From the NCBI GenBank assembly GCA_021234155.1, contig JAJEKV010000149.1, positions 760,956 to 824,955 on the forward strand: a DNA stretch of 64,000 bases, given 5' to 3'. Position 1 is the stretch's first letter. Each line of letters opens with the position of its first letter. This DNA is from Isoetes taiwanensis (taxonomy: Eukaryota; Streptophyta; Lycopodiopsida; Isoetales; Isoetaceae). Below are positions 44,291-54,974 of the stretch, piece by piece. Under the pieces are notes generated by a model. It was not told the DNA's origin, made no database searches, and saw only the letters and a program-made list of their open reading frames with translations. Both the position numbers and the translations under genes were made by a program.

Positions 44291-46485
44291 AACTTAAAAA
44301 TTTTTTGGCCCCTTCGGGGCCTTAAGAATTGTGTATGAATGTTGTGTACATCGCTATAGGTTCTTGTGCCTAAGACAATCCGTCCATCGTCCATCCATAA
44401 GAGTTAAAATACTACTTGTTTGTTTCAATTTCAAAACATCTTTTGCAACCAGATTGTTGCCCATGTGTTTTAATAATCTACCAAAAGTACTGCTCCACAA
44501 CACTCCAAATCTATAGGCTAACCTTAGAATATGTAGCCTAATATCTAGATATCTAGATAGGGACCAAGAACTCTAAAGATAAATCTTTAAAATGCCTTGC
44601 TCATCATACATACAACTTCACAACTTCAGACAGCATAAAGAAAAACCAATTTCCAAAGTTTTGTTTGACTTAATAAATAAACACACTGCCAACATTACCA
44701 TATGAGAGGGTATTTGCAATCAAGGATATCCTTGAAGGCCTAATGAATTAAGCATATCAAGACAACATTGCAACTTTATATCCAAAGATTAAATTTCAAG
44801 CTTATATCCATTCTTGAAGCAAGTCTTTATATTCTACTCCATCCCGGATCCGACCTTCCTATAGGTACATAATCTTCCTTATGGATCGATAGAAGTTAAG
44901 AAGAGCGTAAGCCACAATACAATTGCCCTGATATTTAATCAACATACCTCTCAAAAATGTTTTTAGAGATCTATAAAACAAGTAAATTAATATGAGCTGA
45001 GATAATAACTGAAGCATATATCTCACAAGACAGCGGCAATAAACTGTTCTGATTAAAACTACTGCACCCAGTATCCATCCAAGCAGTGAACAAACAATCA
45101 TGGCTAAAACATGAACAAGACCGCACTGCCACAAACAACCCAAGCTCTCCACAACCACATAGTATCGCTCAAGCCTGCCATGCTTGAGCTGCCTCCTTTG
45201 TACACCCTTAAGTAACCCCAAAACATTTCACACAAAGGTGATCAAGCCAAGAACAAGAAGCTAAATATATCTTAACTCCATTAAACCATCGATAAGCCAC
45301 TTTAATAATAAGCCCTTGGATGCTAGATAAATAAATCCAAGGCCCTCTTCTTTGCGTACCCACCACGCGCTTAACGTAGCATGACATACCCCAAGCTAAA
45401 CTTAGTGCGGCAGTGAACATGGGTAATAGGATCTGCACAAAACTCTCGCCATGCTTGCCCCTACTAGATACCAATGCAAGAACACTCTACTTTGAAAGAA
45501 AGAATCATTAGGAAGTGCGATAAATGGTCTCAAATTCCCATGAAGTTCCTCCAAATATTGGAAGGCAAGTTTTTAGGATAGGATCGTTCACACAAGTGAG
45601 ATAACAAACACGAGATTCTATGATATAGCTGTGAAGAAACGATATTAAGGACTACCAATTCCAACATTTGGAGTTATACATGCGAAATAGCAACAACTTA
45701 AAAGACGATCCAAAGATAGCAAAAGGGATAATTGAAAAACATATGGACCTGTTTCAACAAATACGGGATGGTGCATGAAGACCTTGAGAAAATTTCTTGA
45801 ATATAGATTTTGCCCTCACGCTTGTAAAATTCCAAATCTTTTGTTGTTTAAGCCATTGTCAAGACCCTCTTAAGGGGAAGACCATCTTGTACCCTTGCTA
45901 TCAAAGTCAATTTTGCCATTTTTTTTTTCCTTACTATGCCTCTCGCTCAAATGAACACAATTGCCCTTCATGTAAGGATTCAAGAGGTACCTCTTTAAAT
46001 ACTGCTTTCAGCTTTCCTTTCCAAGACTTCAATGCTCGACATTCAAGAGATGCGCAAGAATGTATTTCGAGATGAAACTGCAGACCGGACTTGAGCAGGC
46101 CATTCATCTTCCACAATGGATTCCCTGAGAATCGGTCGTGCGCATAAGCCCTCTACCAAGCTTCAGATCATGCAAGACATCGCCGCCCCATCCTCTTCCT
46201 GTATGTCCATGCCCCGGGTTTCTTCACACAATGAACGAAGTCTCGCATTTTAGGGTTCATAACTCGGATATAAAAAAAGCATTGTGGTCAGCATGTGACA
46301 TGTAATAAATTTAATCACGGCCCTACAATTCTACCTCTCATAAAAAATCAACGGTCAAAAAATAGAGCACTCTAGAAATACTATTTAGTACACCTAGTTG
46401 AATACGACAACAAAATCATAGAAAAACCTTAGTAAATATCGTACAAAAACACAAAAGAAACCCCCTGTTATTATGCTACATATGG
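44291..46485. mobile_element. Remainder of a 2.6-kb insertion in gypsy RNase H
   Basis: The gypsy reading stops at 43,887 and resumes at about 46,486 (tatggagatattatttattg, reading WRYYLLGRR), so about 2.6 kb was inserted. This part contains two minus-strand frames rich in hydrophobic residues: 45,208-45,474 (AALSLAWGMSCYVKRVV) and 44,859-45,221 (120 codons with long aliphatic runs). They could be membrane-spanning pieces of a captured gene. A short minus-strand frame lies at 45,934-46,116. I recognise none of them. Insert ends and target duplication are unclear. Confidence 0.5.
44307..44321. other. GC hairpin with TTCG loop
   Basis: ggccccttcggggcc forms a perfect six-pair stem (one C outside) around a ttcg tetraloop, with cttaa/ttaag able to pair further out. 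It lies just outside the right end of the MITE-like element. In RNA this would be a very stable UUCG hairpin. No function is inferred. Confidence 0.6.
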
Positions 46486-48060
46486 GTATGGAGATATTAT
46501 TTATTGGGTCGTCGTTTCTTTTTGAAGACTGACCACCAAAAATTTGAAGTATTTTGCAAAACAGCCATATTTGAATAATAGGCAAAGGAGGTGGATGCAA
46601 CTAAGGGAAGAGTATGATTTTGAAATTGAATATCAACCTGGCAAAGAAAATGTGATTGCTGATGCTTTGTCTAGAAGGTCATTTTTAACCTCTATTAATG
46701 TGTTACAAGGGCAACATGATGCAGATATTCTTAGCAAATTGAGTAATGATCCATATTTTGCACCTGTGTTGGAGAACCCTCAAGATTTTCCGAGGTATGC
46801 ATTGTCTAAAGGAGTTTTATATTATAATGGCCATATGTGTATTCCTAATGATCAGGAGTTGAGATTGAGGTTGCTATATGAAGCACATGATAGTCCTTTG
46901 GCGGGCCACCCACCTTAAGGGTACACAAAACTTTGAGGAAAATGCTTGAGAATTTCTTTTGGCCCTGACAGAAAGAAGATGGTTAAGGAGCACGTGGCTA
47001 GGTGTTTATCTTGTCGGGTAAAAGCATCAAGGTTTAGGGAGCCCGGAGAATTACAACCTTTAGTAATTCCATCTTCTAAGTGGGAGAGTATTTCCATGGA
47101 CTTCATTGTTGAACTTCCCGGACACGCTCAGGTTATGATGCAATCTATGTTGTGGTTGATCGATTAACTAAGCAGCCCATTTTATGCCTACGAAGACTAC
47201 TGCTATGGCAATGGATATTGCTAAGTTATTTGTTAAGGAGATTTTCAGATTGCATGGGATGCCAGCCACTATTTCATCAGATCGGGATACAAAGTTTATG
47301 AGCCAGATTGGCACTAAGTTATATACCAAGACATCTTATCGCCCTCAAGCGCTGCATGGCCAAGTGGGCGAAGTTAATCAAATCTTGGAGGATATGCTCG
47401 GGATGTATGTGCCTAGTCAACCAAAGGTATGGGATTCTTACTTGTACTTGGCTGAGTTTGCATACAATAACACTTATCAAGGTTCCATCAAAATGAGTCC
47501 TTTTGAGGCAATGTATGGTAAGGAATGTCGTTGTCCTCTTAATTGGAGAGATCCCCAATGCAATGTTGAAGCATCTAATGAAGTAGCTGAGGACATGGAA
47601 GCTCACCTAAGGAGACTTCGACAAAATTTGGTTGTGGCACAAAATAGACGTAAGCAAAGATGCAAATAAGAGACGTGACCACTTTGAATTTCAAAAAGGG
47701 GATTATGTGTTCTTGAGGATTAATCCCAAGCAGAGCTCACCGGCATTTAAAAGTGCGTAAATGGGCCCCTAGGTATACGGGTCCGTATGAAATTTTGGAA
47801 CGTATTGGCAAGGTGGCTTTTTCGTGTTGGAGTTACCCTCGCACTTGAAAGTACATAATGTCTTTCACGTGGAGTAACTTAAGGAAGTATGTTTTGATCC
47901 TTCCCATATGTTGGGGACGATGATTTGGTAAGCGGGAGAACTTTTTGTACCCGACCGCGAACGTGATTCTCGAGAGGAAACCCGCCGCTTAAGGAGGCTA
48001 ACAATACCGAGATTTTTGATACAATGGGCGGGTTGTCCCGGGGAAGATGCCACCCGGGAA
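46486..48060 (+). pseudogene. Chromodomain gypsy pol, part 2 (RNase H end, integrase, chromodomain)
   Basis: Continues part 1. RNase H/connection: LKYFAKQPYLNNRQRRWMQL and YQPGKENVIADALSRR (46,540-46,680). Integrase zinc domain: YEAHDSPLAGH (46,877-46,909) and ARCLSCRVKA. Integrase core: ISMDFIVELPG (first Asp, 47,092-47,124), ISSDRDTKFMS (second Asp, 47,271-47,303), GEVNQILEDML (Glu, 47,368-47,400), AYNNTYQGS. The segment between the second Asp and YRPQ is about ten residues shorter than usual. 47,184-47,669 is open for 161 codons. After it come KVHNVFHVE (47,850) and frame-shifted chromodomain remnants (QWAGCPGEDAT-like, 48,020-48,060), which direct integration to chromatin in chromoviruses. 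Several breaks, mostly at G+C-rich points. Confidence 0.85.
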
Positions 48061-48116
48061 GATGCTAATTGATTCTTCGTGAGTTTTCGGAGATGTGCCC
48101 ATGAGGACATGGGTTG

Positions 48117-48131
48117 AATTTTTGAGGAGAG
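48117..48131 (+). promoter_or_regulatory. Candidate polypurine tract
   Basis: atttttgaggagaga lies just after the chromodomain remnants and would prime plus-strand synthesis if the 3' LTR starts at about 48,132. The LTR start itself is not proved because the 5' LTR copies are truncated on the left. Confidence 0.4.
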
Positions 48132-50440
48132 ATCAGAATCGGACCTAGGATATTGAGGTACATTGTGGAATTATTTTATTAAAAGATGCAAAGGGGATAA
48201 TAATTAAAATATCAATGCATGCAGAGTAATACGTCAGATATGTAGAGATTATGTAGACTAATAATCGGGTGGTTAAAAAATAAATATAAGTACGAGAAAA
48301 GCATTTGGAAAAAAGATAGATTGCGAGGGATTCTTTGAAGGAGCCAATTGGCGCGTCAGAGCTTTGGGAGCATGTTGGAGCAATGGAGGAAGCAGTTTTC
48401 GATTCCGTGGAGATCAAGACTTACACCTGGGGTTTTCTAGTGTAGTATCTGTGCTTGTTTTTAATTTGTTGATTAAGCATCCAGCACGGGATTAGCATTG
48501 GATTATATGCACATGGGATGAGAATTGGTTTATGTGAGCATGATTGTAAATATAAACACACGGTTTATGGGTAGTAGCTCTTTGGTATTGAAATATTGTG
48601 GCTTGCATGGCTAGTATTGAAATTAATATGTTCCTAATATTTTCCATCAAAGTAATAAATTGTAGTCGTAATCTATGATATAGCCGGAATGGAAAGGTTT
48701 GAATCTGGTTAGAATTTGGAAGAAAGGATTAAAACTAAATTGATGAAGCAAAGCGTAGCCAAGACGGCAAGATTTATCTCTTGATGCATTGCTTTTGTAG
48801 AATTGGCATGATCTTATTTAGTGGGAATGTCCGAGAAGCATGAAAGCTGGTCCGATTGGGTCGATTTGGCCTCAAAGAGGTCGATTTGGGCAAAGGAAGC
48901 TTTAATCATTGAGATCCATGCGTTTGTGGCAAATGGATAATTTGGTCTCCGGCAAGCAAAAGATGATCCGCAACCGTGGTAATTCACCGGTAACTGTGTC
49001 GTTTTGGATTAAGAACCCTTAGAATTAAATCGGCGGATTTACGTGGATGTTATGCGTAATCACGTAGTTTCCGGTAGGGATCCCGGCAGCGGGAAGAAAA
49101 AGGGTTAGAATCCATTCGATTCGCCATAATCGCAAGATTTGGCCCGAAATCCTTTGTAATAGCCGTAATCCACCGGACCCAAGAGGTTATGGCATGGATT
49201 CGATGGCCTGGAGGCCATATCCGGCAGCTGCAGGCCGAGATCGTTCTTGTGTATGCACGTTAGGGTTAGGTTAGAAATAACAAAAATGTTAACAATTAGT
49301 ACTTTGTTAATAAGGTAGTAATATAATAAATTTAAGATTTAAGCTAAGCTATAAGTTAAATTAAAATAGTAAGGGTTAGCTGGAACAAGGAGCTGGGCGA
49401 GGTATTTGTTTAAGATTAAGGCCTAAGTTAGGAGGGTTAATGCTAATAATTAAGTTATTTATAATTATGACATGAGTGGCCTAAACAAGCTAGCGAGTTA
49501 TAATTTAAAGCCTTTGAAATTAGTTAAATTAAGAGGGGTAAAAATGCAAGGCACAAGTGTCGTGTATGGGGAAATTGGGAACGGAAGCACAATGACAATT
49601 ATAATGCTAGAGATTAACTCATTAATCTTAGATATGTTAGTGAATCTATGGAAGATGTAGACGTTTATTTTTAATTTAATAGTGATGGTTGCATTTTGCA
49701 TTATTAAGGCTATGGTTGGACATTTCATGTTACATAAAGTGTGAATTATAGAATTTATTTGATGTTGAGTATGTTAAGGCATGGGGCATGATGGTGAATT
49801 GTATGTAATTGTTTATGGTGAAATTCTTTGATATAGACCTCTGGGGCCGTGAGTTTAGGTGCGATGGTCTAGACTCACGGTTTTGCACAGTGCTATGTAT
49901 ATGGTAATATTTGAACATCAGGCGTTGGTACCGTATGGTGCAACGTCATGCACGATAAGTGGTCCTCCAATGCTTTGACGCAAATAAGGGATGGGTGTGT
50001 ACACACGCGGTTATCCCGCCTCTATGTCACTGGCCTGATCAGCCGAGTTGACCTTGCTCAGGCCCAGAGGAATATTGGTTGCAATGTTGATGCTATGGTT
50101 GCTTGGTTATTGTGTATGTGGTTTTAATGTTGGAATCAAGTTGCAATGGCTATGCTTGGTATAATTATGCATTGTGGTTATGCTTGTTGATTAATTACTT
50201 GGGTTGTAAAGCAGGTTACTGTAAGGATACGCTATTGTTCTAAGTTAACGCTTTGTGATTATTAATGCTAGACATGTCCTAGATTCCCCGATCCCCACTT
50301 AGTCCGTGGTGACTAACCCCGGTTAATGGTGTAAGCGTATGTCAGATGCTCCCGAGAGTAGCCAAGCTTCCGTAAAGGCGAGAGTAGAAGAGTGTGGATT
50401 GTTATTCAATAAACTTTGACTATTAATACCATTAATATTA
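48132..50440 (+). repeat. Gypsy 3' LTR, left part
   Basis: The segment 50,083-50,440 matches the LTR ends at 20,640 and 31,440 base for base over long runs (for example gctatggttgcttggttatt). The preceding 1.95 kb has no coding content and sits between the polypurine tract and that match, so I take it as the left part of one long LTR. It holds two small hairpins: ccgtgagt...actcacgg (49,849-49,882) and ggcctga...tcaggcc (50,031-50,063). The LTR is interrupted at 50,440 by an insertion. Confidence 0.5.
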
Positions 50441-51535
50441 TACAAGAAATTTATCACGTATGCCTTGGTCGACCATTTCTCTCTATCAATTTTCATGTAT
50501 TGGGGAAATGACTTCTCTCTCCTGGCTCATTTACTAATTAGAACTCAGTTAGCCCTAGATTCTATGAAGATTCTCTTAGGTTCAATAAGGATTCTTCGCG
50601 GCTCTCGTGATGCTTCCTCTAGGTTCCGAAGATTCTTTTATGATTTTATTAGGTTACCAAGATTCTATAAAGATTACCCCAAATTCTCTTAAGATTCTCG
50701 ATGCATTTCGATATTCTATGAAAATTCCCATAGATTCTCTAAGATGCCATCAAGATCCTCCTAGATGCTCTAATTTTCCTCTAGATTTTCTTAAATACCA
50801 TGAAGATTCCCCAGTACTATATAAAAGTTCCCCTAGATTCTCAAAGATTCTATGCAAATTCTAAGATTCTCAGAAGATTCTATAAGGTTTCTTTTAGATT
50901 CTCTTAATATTTGTCTAGATTCTTAAAGATTCTCTCAAGATTCTTTTAGATACCCCTCGTGCTCTAAGAATATTTCACATAGGTTCTCTAAGATTCCATG
51001 AAGACTCTCCATTTCAATTACATTGATATGATGGCATTGAAAACAATGGCAAATTACCGGTTGTTGGAAAGTTCTTGACGCAGAGGAATCTAATGGCATG
51101 GGGCCTCCTTGATCTGACTCAACCATTGTGGTTGTTTAAAGCAGAGCCATAAAAGAGGAGATTTCTAGAATGCTACAAAGGCCAACTCACCCTTTCCTCA
51201 AGATTAATTATAGTGCCACTTCTTGGCACCTTCCTTAACCTACTCAAAAAGATCGCACACATCTCAAGGTTTTAAATAGAATGTTGGATAAACAAAAATA
51301 TTGACGTGTCAATTTTAGAAAGAAGTCATTAATACTAAATACTTTAGACATGTGTCAAAAAGCCTTAAAGTGTTAAAAAACCTTATCTAAACTATATTAT
51401 CCAAAAGAAATAAATAAGCCTTTGGACACGTGTCAAAAAATGGCTTTAAAAGTGTTACAAACGGATAAGGCTATGTGTCCACAAAACAAACAGGTATCTT
51501 TGGGCATATTCTCTAAGAATCTTGCCGATAGCAAT
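50441..51535. mobile_element. 1.1-kb insertion in the gypsy LTR, CACTA-like start
   Basis: The LTR text (accattaatatta) breaks at 50,440 and resumes near 51,540 (agatatgggcttgaagc). The insert starts tacaagaaatttatc, the same 15 bases found at the CACTA-like ends at 25,531 and 36,318. It carries a minisatellite (separate entry) and two acacgtgtcaaaa-like palindromes near 51,350 and 51,427. The right end (cttgccgatag) only loosely resembles an inverted CACTA end, so the class is tentative. Confidence 0.4.
50540..51010. repeat. Minisatellite built on agattct words
   Basis: Words such as agattct, aagattc and tagattc recur about every 12 and 24-26 bp over roughly 470 bp, more than 25 times in all, with drifting spacers. 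Frames across it are runs of Leu/Ile/Ser/Asp codons created by the repeat and are not genes. Arrays of short words are typical of CACTA subterminal regions, which fits the enclosing insertion. Confidence 0.7.
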
Positions 51536-51661
51536 TATATAGTTTAGATATGGGCTTGAAGCTATAATTATTTTAAAACTTTGGTTGTGGTGTGGGGTTT
51601 TTGTCGAAAATGGCAAGTATAATTTTGGGACCTTTGAGCATGTATAAAGATTAAATTCTTT
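51536..51661 (+). repeat. Gypsy 3' LTR, right part
   Basis: Resumes the LTR with atgggcttgaagctataatt through ttaaattcttta, then departs from the 5' LTR copies at 51,661 (the others continue cctaagtatgc). The last 100 bp or so of the LTR are thus missing, replaced by unrelated sequence starting gggacgcttcac. Confidence 0.75.
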
Positions 51662-52519
51662 AGGGACGCTTCACATGTGACAAAAACATATTCACATGTT
51701 ATTTTTTTACGGACGCTCAACGCCCAAACCGTTGATCGCCGAACTCACGGAGCAGTCGAGGATCGACCGCCCGGACAAACGAGACGCCTTTGACTTGCAT
51801 TTCCTGGCCATTTTCGATCTTCACCGCAAAGAATAGGTAAAATCTTGAATGAATCCGTAAACCTCCCAAGTGGCAAAACAAAGAATGGTGTAGCAATGGA
51901 GAACGGAATCGAATTGGCGATGTGAGTGGGCATTTGCTTCCTTTGTGCATTTACTTCGTTGTTCTCGATTCCTTGTGCATTTACCGATTTCCTTGTGTCG
52001 ATTCCTTGCGCGTTTACGATGAGAACTTGAATTTATATAGGAATTCTATGCTCTTTCGCACATGGAAGCCACCGGGGCCACCAAAGCACAAATGTTTCAT
52101 TGGGTCCTATGGAATTCAATTCCCAAGCTGCTCAAGCCACTCAAAGTATGAACTCAGGCCGTTCTCTTGCACTAGACTCACAATGGTCTCTCAATGAGAT
52201 GATTGTTCTCGATGCTCTAAGAAAGACATTAACTTGCAGACTAGAGGAGGAATACAGGAAAGAATGGCCAATGGACAAGAGCGATGGGAGAATGTTGCTA
52301 GGTATGTATTTTTCTTTTAATTATCATATTTTAGAATCTTGTGTAGAATGGAAGATTGTTTGAACTTCATTACTATCAATTTGGAAGATTGTTCATTACT
52401 ATCAATACAGTGCACGTCTACTTCAATAGACAAAAGCTTTTGGAGTGAGATTTAAGCTATTCCATAGTAACTATACTTGATTTATGATCATATTCACAAT
52501 AGTCATATAGCAGCCACAT
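51662..52519. other. Unassigned stretch left of the LINE, with one exon-like segment
   Basis: 52,100-52,301 reads NSQAAQATQSMNSGRSLALD, SQWSLNEMIVLDALRKTLTC and an acidic/basic end, followed by ag|gtatgt, a good splice donor. The W-S-x-x-E spacing hints at a Myb/trihelix-like helix, but I cannot name it. A 30-bp direct doubling (ggaagattgtt...ttcattactatcaat) occurs at 52,347-52,410. The rest has no gene. Confidence 0.35.
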
Positions 52520-52605
52520 GTGAATAAAGAAAGTTCGATAAAGCACAGCAGTAACAATGACGAGGCGCTTGACCTGGCGCCTTGGGAACACCGCCGGGGT
52601 GCTCG

Positions 52606-53004
52606 ATGGATGAGGCAGAGGCCATCACCTCTGCTATTCTCCAGAGCTTAACCTCTGGGCTAACCCTGTCACCTCAAGATAATCTCATCATTAATCTGTG
52701 GGTTGCAGAAGCTAGGAGCAGTAGATCTTCAGTAGGATTTTTTAGATTTAGACCTTGCATAGATTCAGACGTGTTGTGTGTGATTTCCTTCTCAGAGGAG
52801 GGGAAAATTCTCATCCGAGACATCAATTTTTCTGGCTTCCTTGAAACAGTAGTGAGAAATCACAGTTTCTTTGAAAATTTGCTGATCTTGGACTCGGATC
52901 CTCAAGTCATTAAGCTCTGTTGTAATTCTTTCCACCTCCAGACTCGCCAAGAACTTTGTCTGAGTCCCGGAATCGACCTTCTCGTCCTCCAAAATGAGAC
53001 CTAA
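52606..53004 (+). CDS. LINE small upstream ORF (about 132 aa)
   Basis: ATG at 52,606 begins MDEAEAITSAILQSL; the frame ends TAA at 53,002-53,004. No domain is recognised; it is acidic with an amphipathic start. It overlaps the ORF1 start codon by 11 nt (atgagacctaa). It may be a separate ORF translated by termination-reinitiation, or the N-terminal part of ORF1 displaced by a frame error; the ORF1 frame has a stop just upstream of 52,994. Plant L1 elements usually have two ORFs, so this would be atypical. Confidence 0.5.
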   Translation: MDEAEAITSAILQSLTSGLTLSPQDNLIINLWVAEARSSRSSVGFFRFRPCIDSDVLCVISFSEEGKILIRDINFSGFLETVVRNHSFFENLLILDSDPQVIKLCCNSFHLQTRQELCLSPGIDLLVLQNET

Positions 53005-54974
53005 GAAAACTGTGCTTAAAGGAGAATCCTCTCGCCAAAACAAGTGGGAAGACGAGGATGATCACAAAACTATGGACCAAGTTATGAAAGATTGGAGGAT
53101 CATCCTTACTTTGGAAAAAGAAGACGACCAGGCATGGAGATTGATGAAAGAGCTTACGGTATCCTTTGATATCATCAGGGATCAACAAAAAGCAGCAGCC
53201 GAATGCATGGGAATCAAGAACGAAGGCCTTCTTGCTGCATGTCGAGAGGAAATCATAAGATTGGAGAAACAATATGCGGAGGGGAAAGCGGGGGATCGAG
53301 ACCTTGTGTGGAATATGATCAAGAAAATCCAAGAGCTGGACCTTCTTCTTTATCAGATGATCAGACTGAAGGCAGGACATTCCAAGGAAGATTGCTGCAG
53401 TTTGAAAAATCAGGCCTTTAAAAAGAGCATGACAGAATTATTGCAAAAAACTAAAGACTTAGCAGAAGATCTGGAATTGCTAGGGTGGAACTCCAAGGCC
53501 TCTTTTCGACTGGTACGAGTATGGGAAGCTGCCGATGATCATGAAATCATAAAATTTAGGGAAGCTTTTAAGGAGGATCTTTCTCTTCTCGCTGCTACTG
53601 AACTCAAGAATGTGGAGGTGAGACACAACACTGTTATGCACGAGCTGACACCAACAAAGGAATGCACCATTTGTGACTCAAATGGATATTTCAATCCTCG
53701 TGATGCTGCTGAGTGTGGATGCCCGAACTGTCAAAAGATTGTACACCTCAACTTGGATAAGCAGTCAACAAAAATTTCAGACTTCAAGCTCAAATCAAAG
53801 ATACCTACCCTCGGCAAGTATGACAAAAAATCAATGGTACGCTTTCCCTCTTTCAAAATGTTCTTCTTAATTCTACAAGGAAGTGTCCTTTAGGTAATAT
53901 GGAGGGTAAGGATTTTGTTAAAAGCTCATGTGTTGACCTTCATGCTATTCATGATAAAGAAGCCTATGTAAAATACTCTTCCCAGGGTATTTTGCTTCAC
54001 TTCCCTAAAAATTGCCCTCAGATTCATGATGTTAAGAACTGGATCAATAAAACCATTAACATTCCTATTCTTTCTATCTTAAAAATGGATTCCAGAACTT
54101 TTCAAATTATCTGCAGGGAGAGCAATCATGTGAAGTATATTTTGACCAGAAAAATCAACTCTATCGCTAACCCCGCAAGCACTTTTATGAAATGGAATCC
54201 TCTTTATATTCCTGGAAACTTCTCCACCATTGCCACCACAACCTGGGTTTCTTGCCCGAATTTGCCTCCATTATTCTGGACAAGCAATCATCTTAAGGCA
54301 ATTGGTGAAAGTTTAGGGGAAGTTATTCATATATCAATCCCCCAAACTGATTTTCCTTCCATTTGTATTATGAAGGAAATTAATTCCAATTGGGAGAAGT
54401 TTATTGGTGCTAGAATTGATGAGGACTCCTTTCCGATATCAAGATCAGTTATTCAAAACCCCTATTACCGAGCCTAAAAAGATAATTTGAACTCCAAGGG
54501 GAAAGATCCTATGTTTCATACTCAAGGAAAAAGGAATGGATCCCTAAGAAGGATTTGAAGGATCCAAAAAAAGATCATAATCTTGAGAAAGGTGAATGCA
54601 AAAAAGTTAATGACAAAGAGGTTAAGGTAATGGTTCCAAACTCACTTTGCATTCCCTCGAAATATCGTAAAGACAATAATAAGGTTGGCGCAAATGTGAT
54701 CATTGAAGAAATTATTGAGGACGTTGACATATCTGAATTAAACAAAAGTCAAGATTCAAATATTCGGGGATGATCCCTATGAGAGTGACAACTCGATTAT
54801 CCGATCGCTTATTTAGAATATATTATTGACAATGACCTTCAAAGAGAAGAAAAGCTAAATCCATGGCATATTGTTTCTTATCATAGAAAAAAGAGAAATA
54901 GCAAAAATCAGACCCCTGAGCCATCAAGAAGGAGCTCAAGGAAATCCAAAAAAACAGACTTCTATGGATATTGA
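52994..54974 (+). pseudogene. LINE ORF1 (gag-like RNA-binding protein), two or three frame breaks
   Basis: 52,994-53,893 is open for 299 codons: charged helical coiled-coil-like N-terminus, then a cysteine cluster CTICDSNGYFNP...CGCPNC (about residues 223-246). A break at the A-run 53,824-53,830 shifts into 53,899-54,477 (192 codons), which has MKWNPLYIPG and TTTWVSCPNLPPLFWTSNHL, matching the DUF4283-type RNA-binding domain of plant L1 ORF1. A second break near 54,470-54,490 leads to a lysine-rich C-terminus, and the end reads HIVSYHRKKRNSKNQ before TGA at 54,972-54,974. ORF1 binds element RNA. The usual CCHC knuckle after the domain is absent. Breaks at homopolymers suggest sequence errors. 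Confidence 0.7.

Noticed and set aside
42706-48060. Endogenous caulimovirid (pararetrovirus) as an explanation for the RT-RNase H
   Set aside because: An integrase with zinc domain and D-D-E residues, a chromodomain, LTRs and a primer-binding site are present and no movement protein was seen, so it is a Ty3/gypsy chromovirus-type element.
49255-49280. Telomere-like gttagggttaggttag
   Set aside because: Only two imperfect units, and not the plant TTTAGGG repeat. Interstitial telomere status is not supported.
50465-50864. 75- and 85-codon frames rich in Ser, Leu and Asp
   Set aside because: Produced by the agattct minisatellite, which lacks stops in some frames.
52910-53380. 156-codon minus-strand frame opposite LINE ORF1
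   Set aside because: Shadow of the coding strand. ORF1 reading, element context and RNA-binding domain are on the plus strand.
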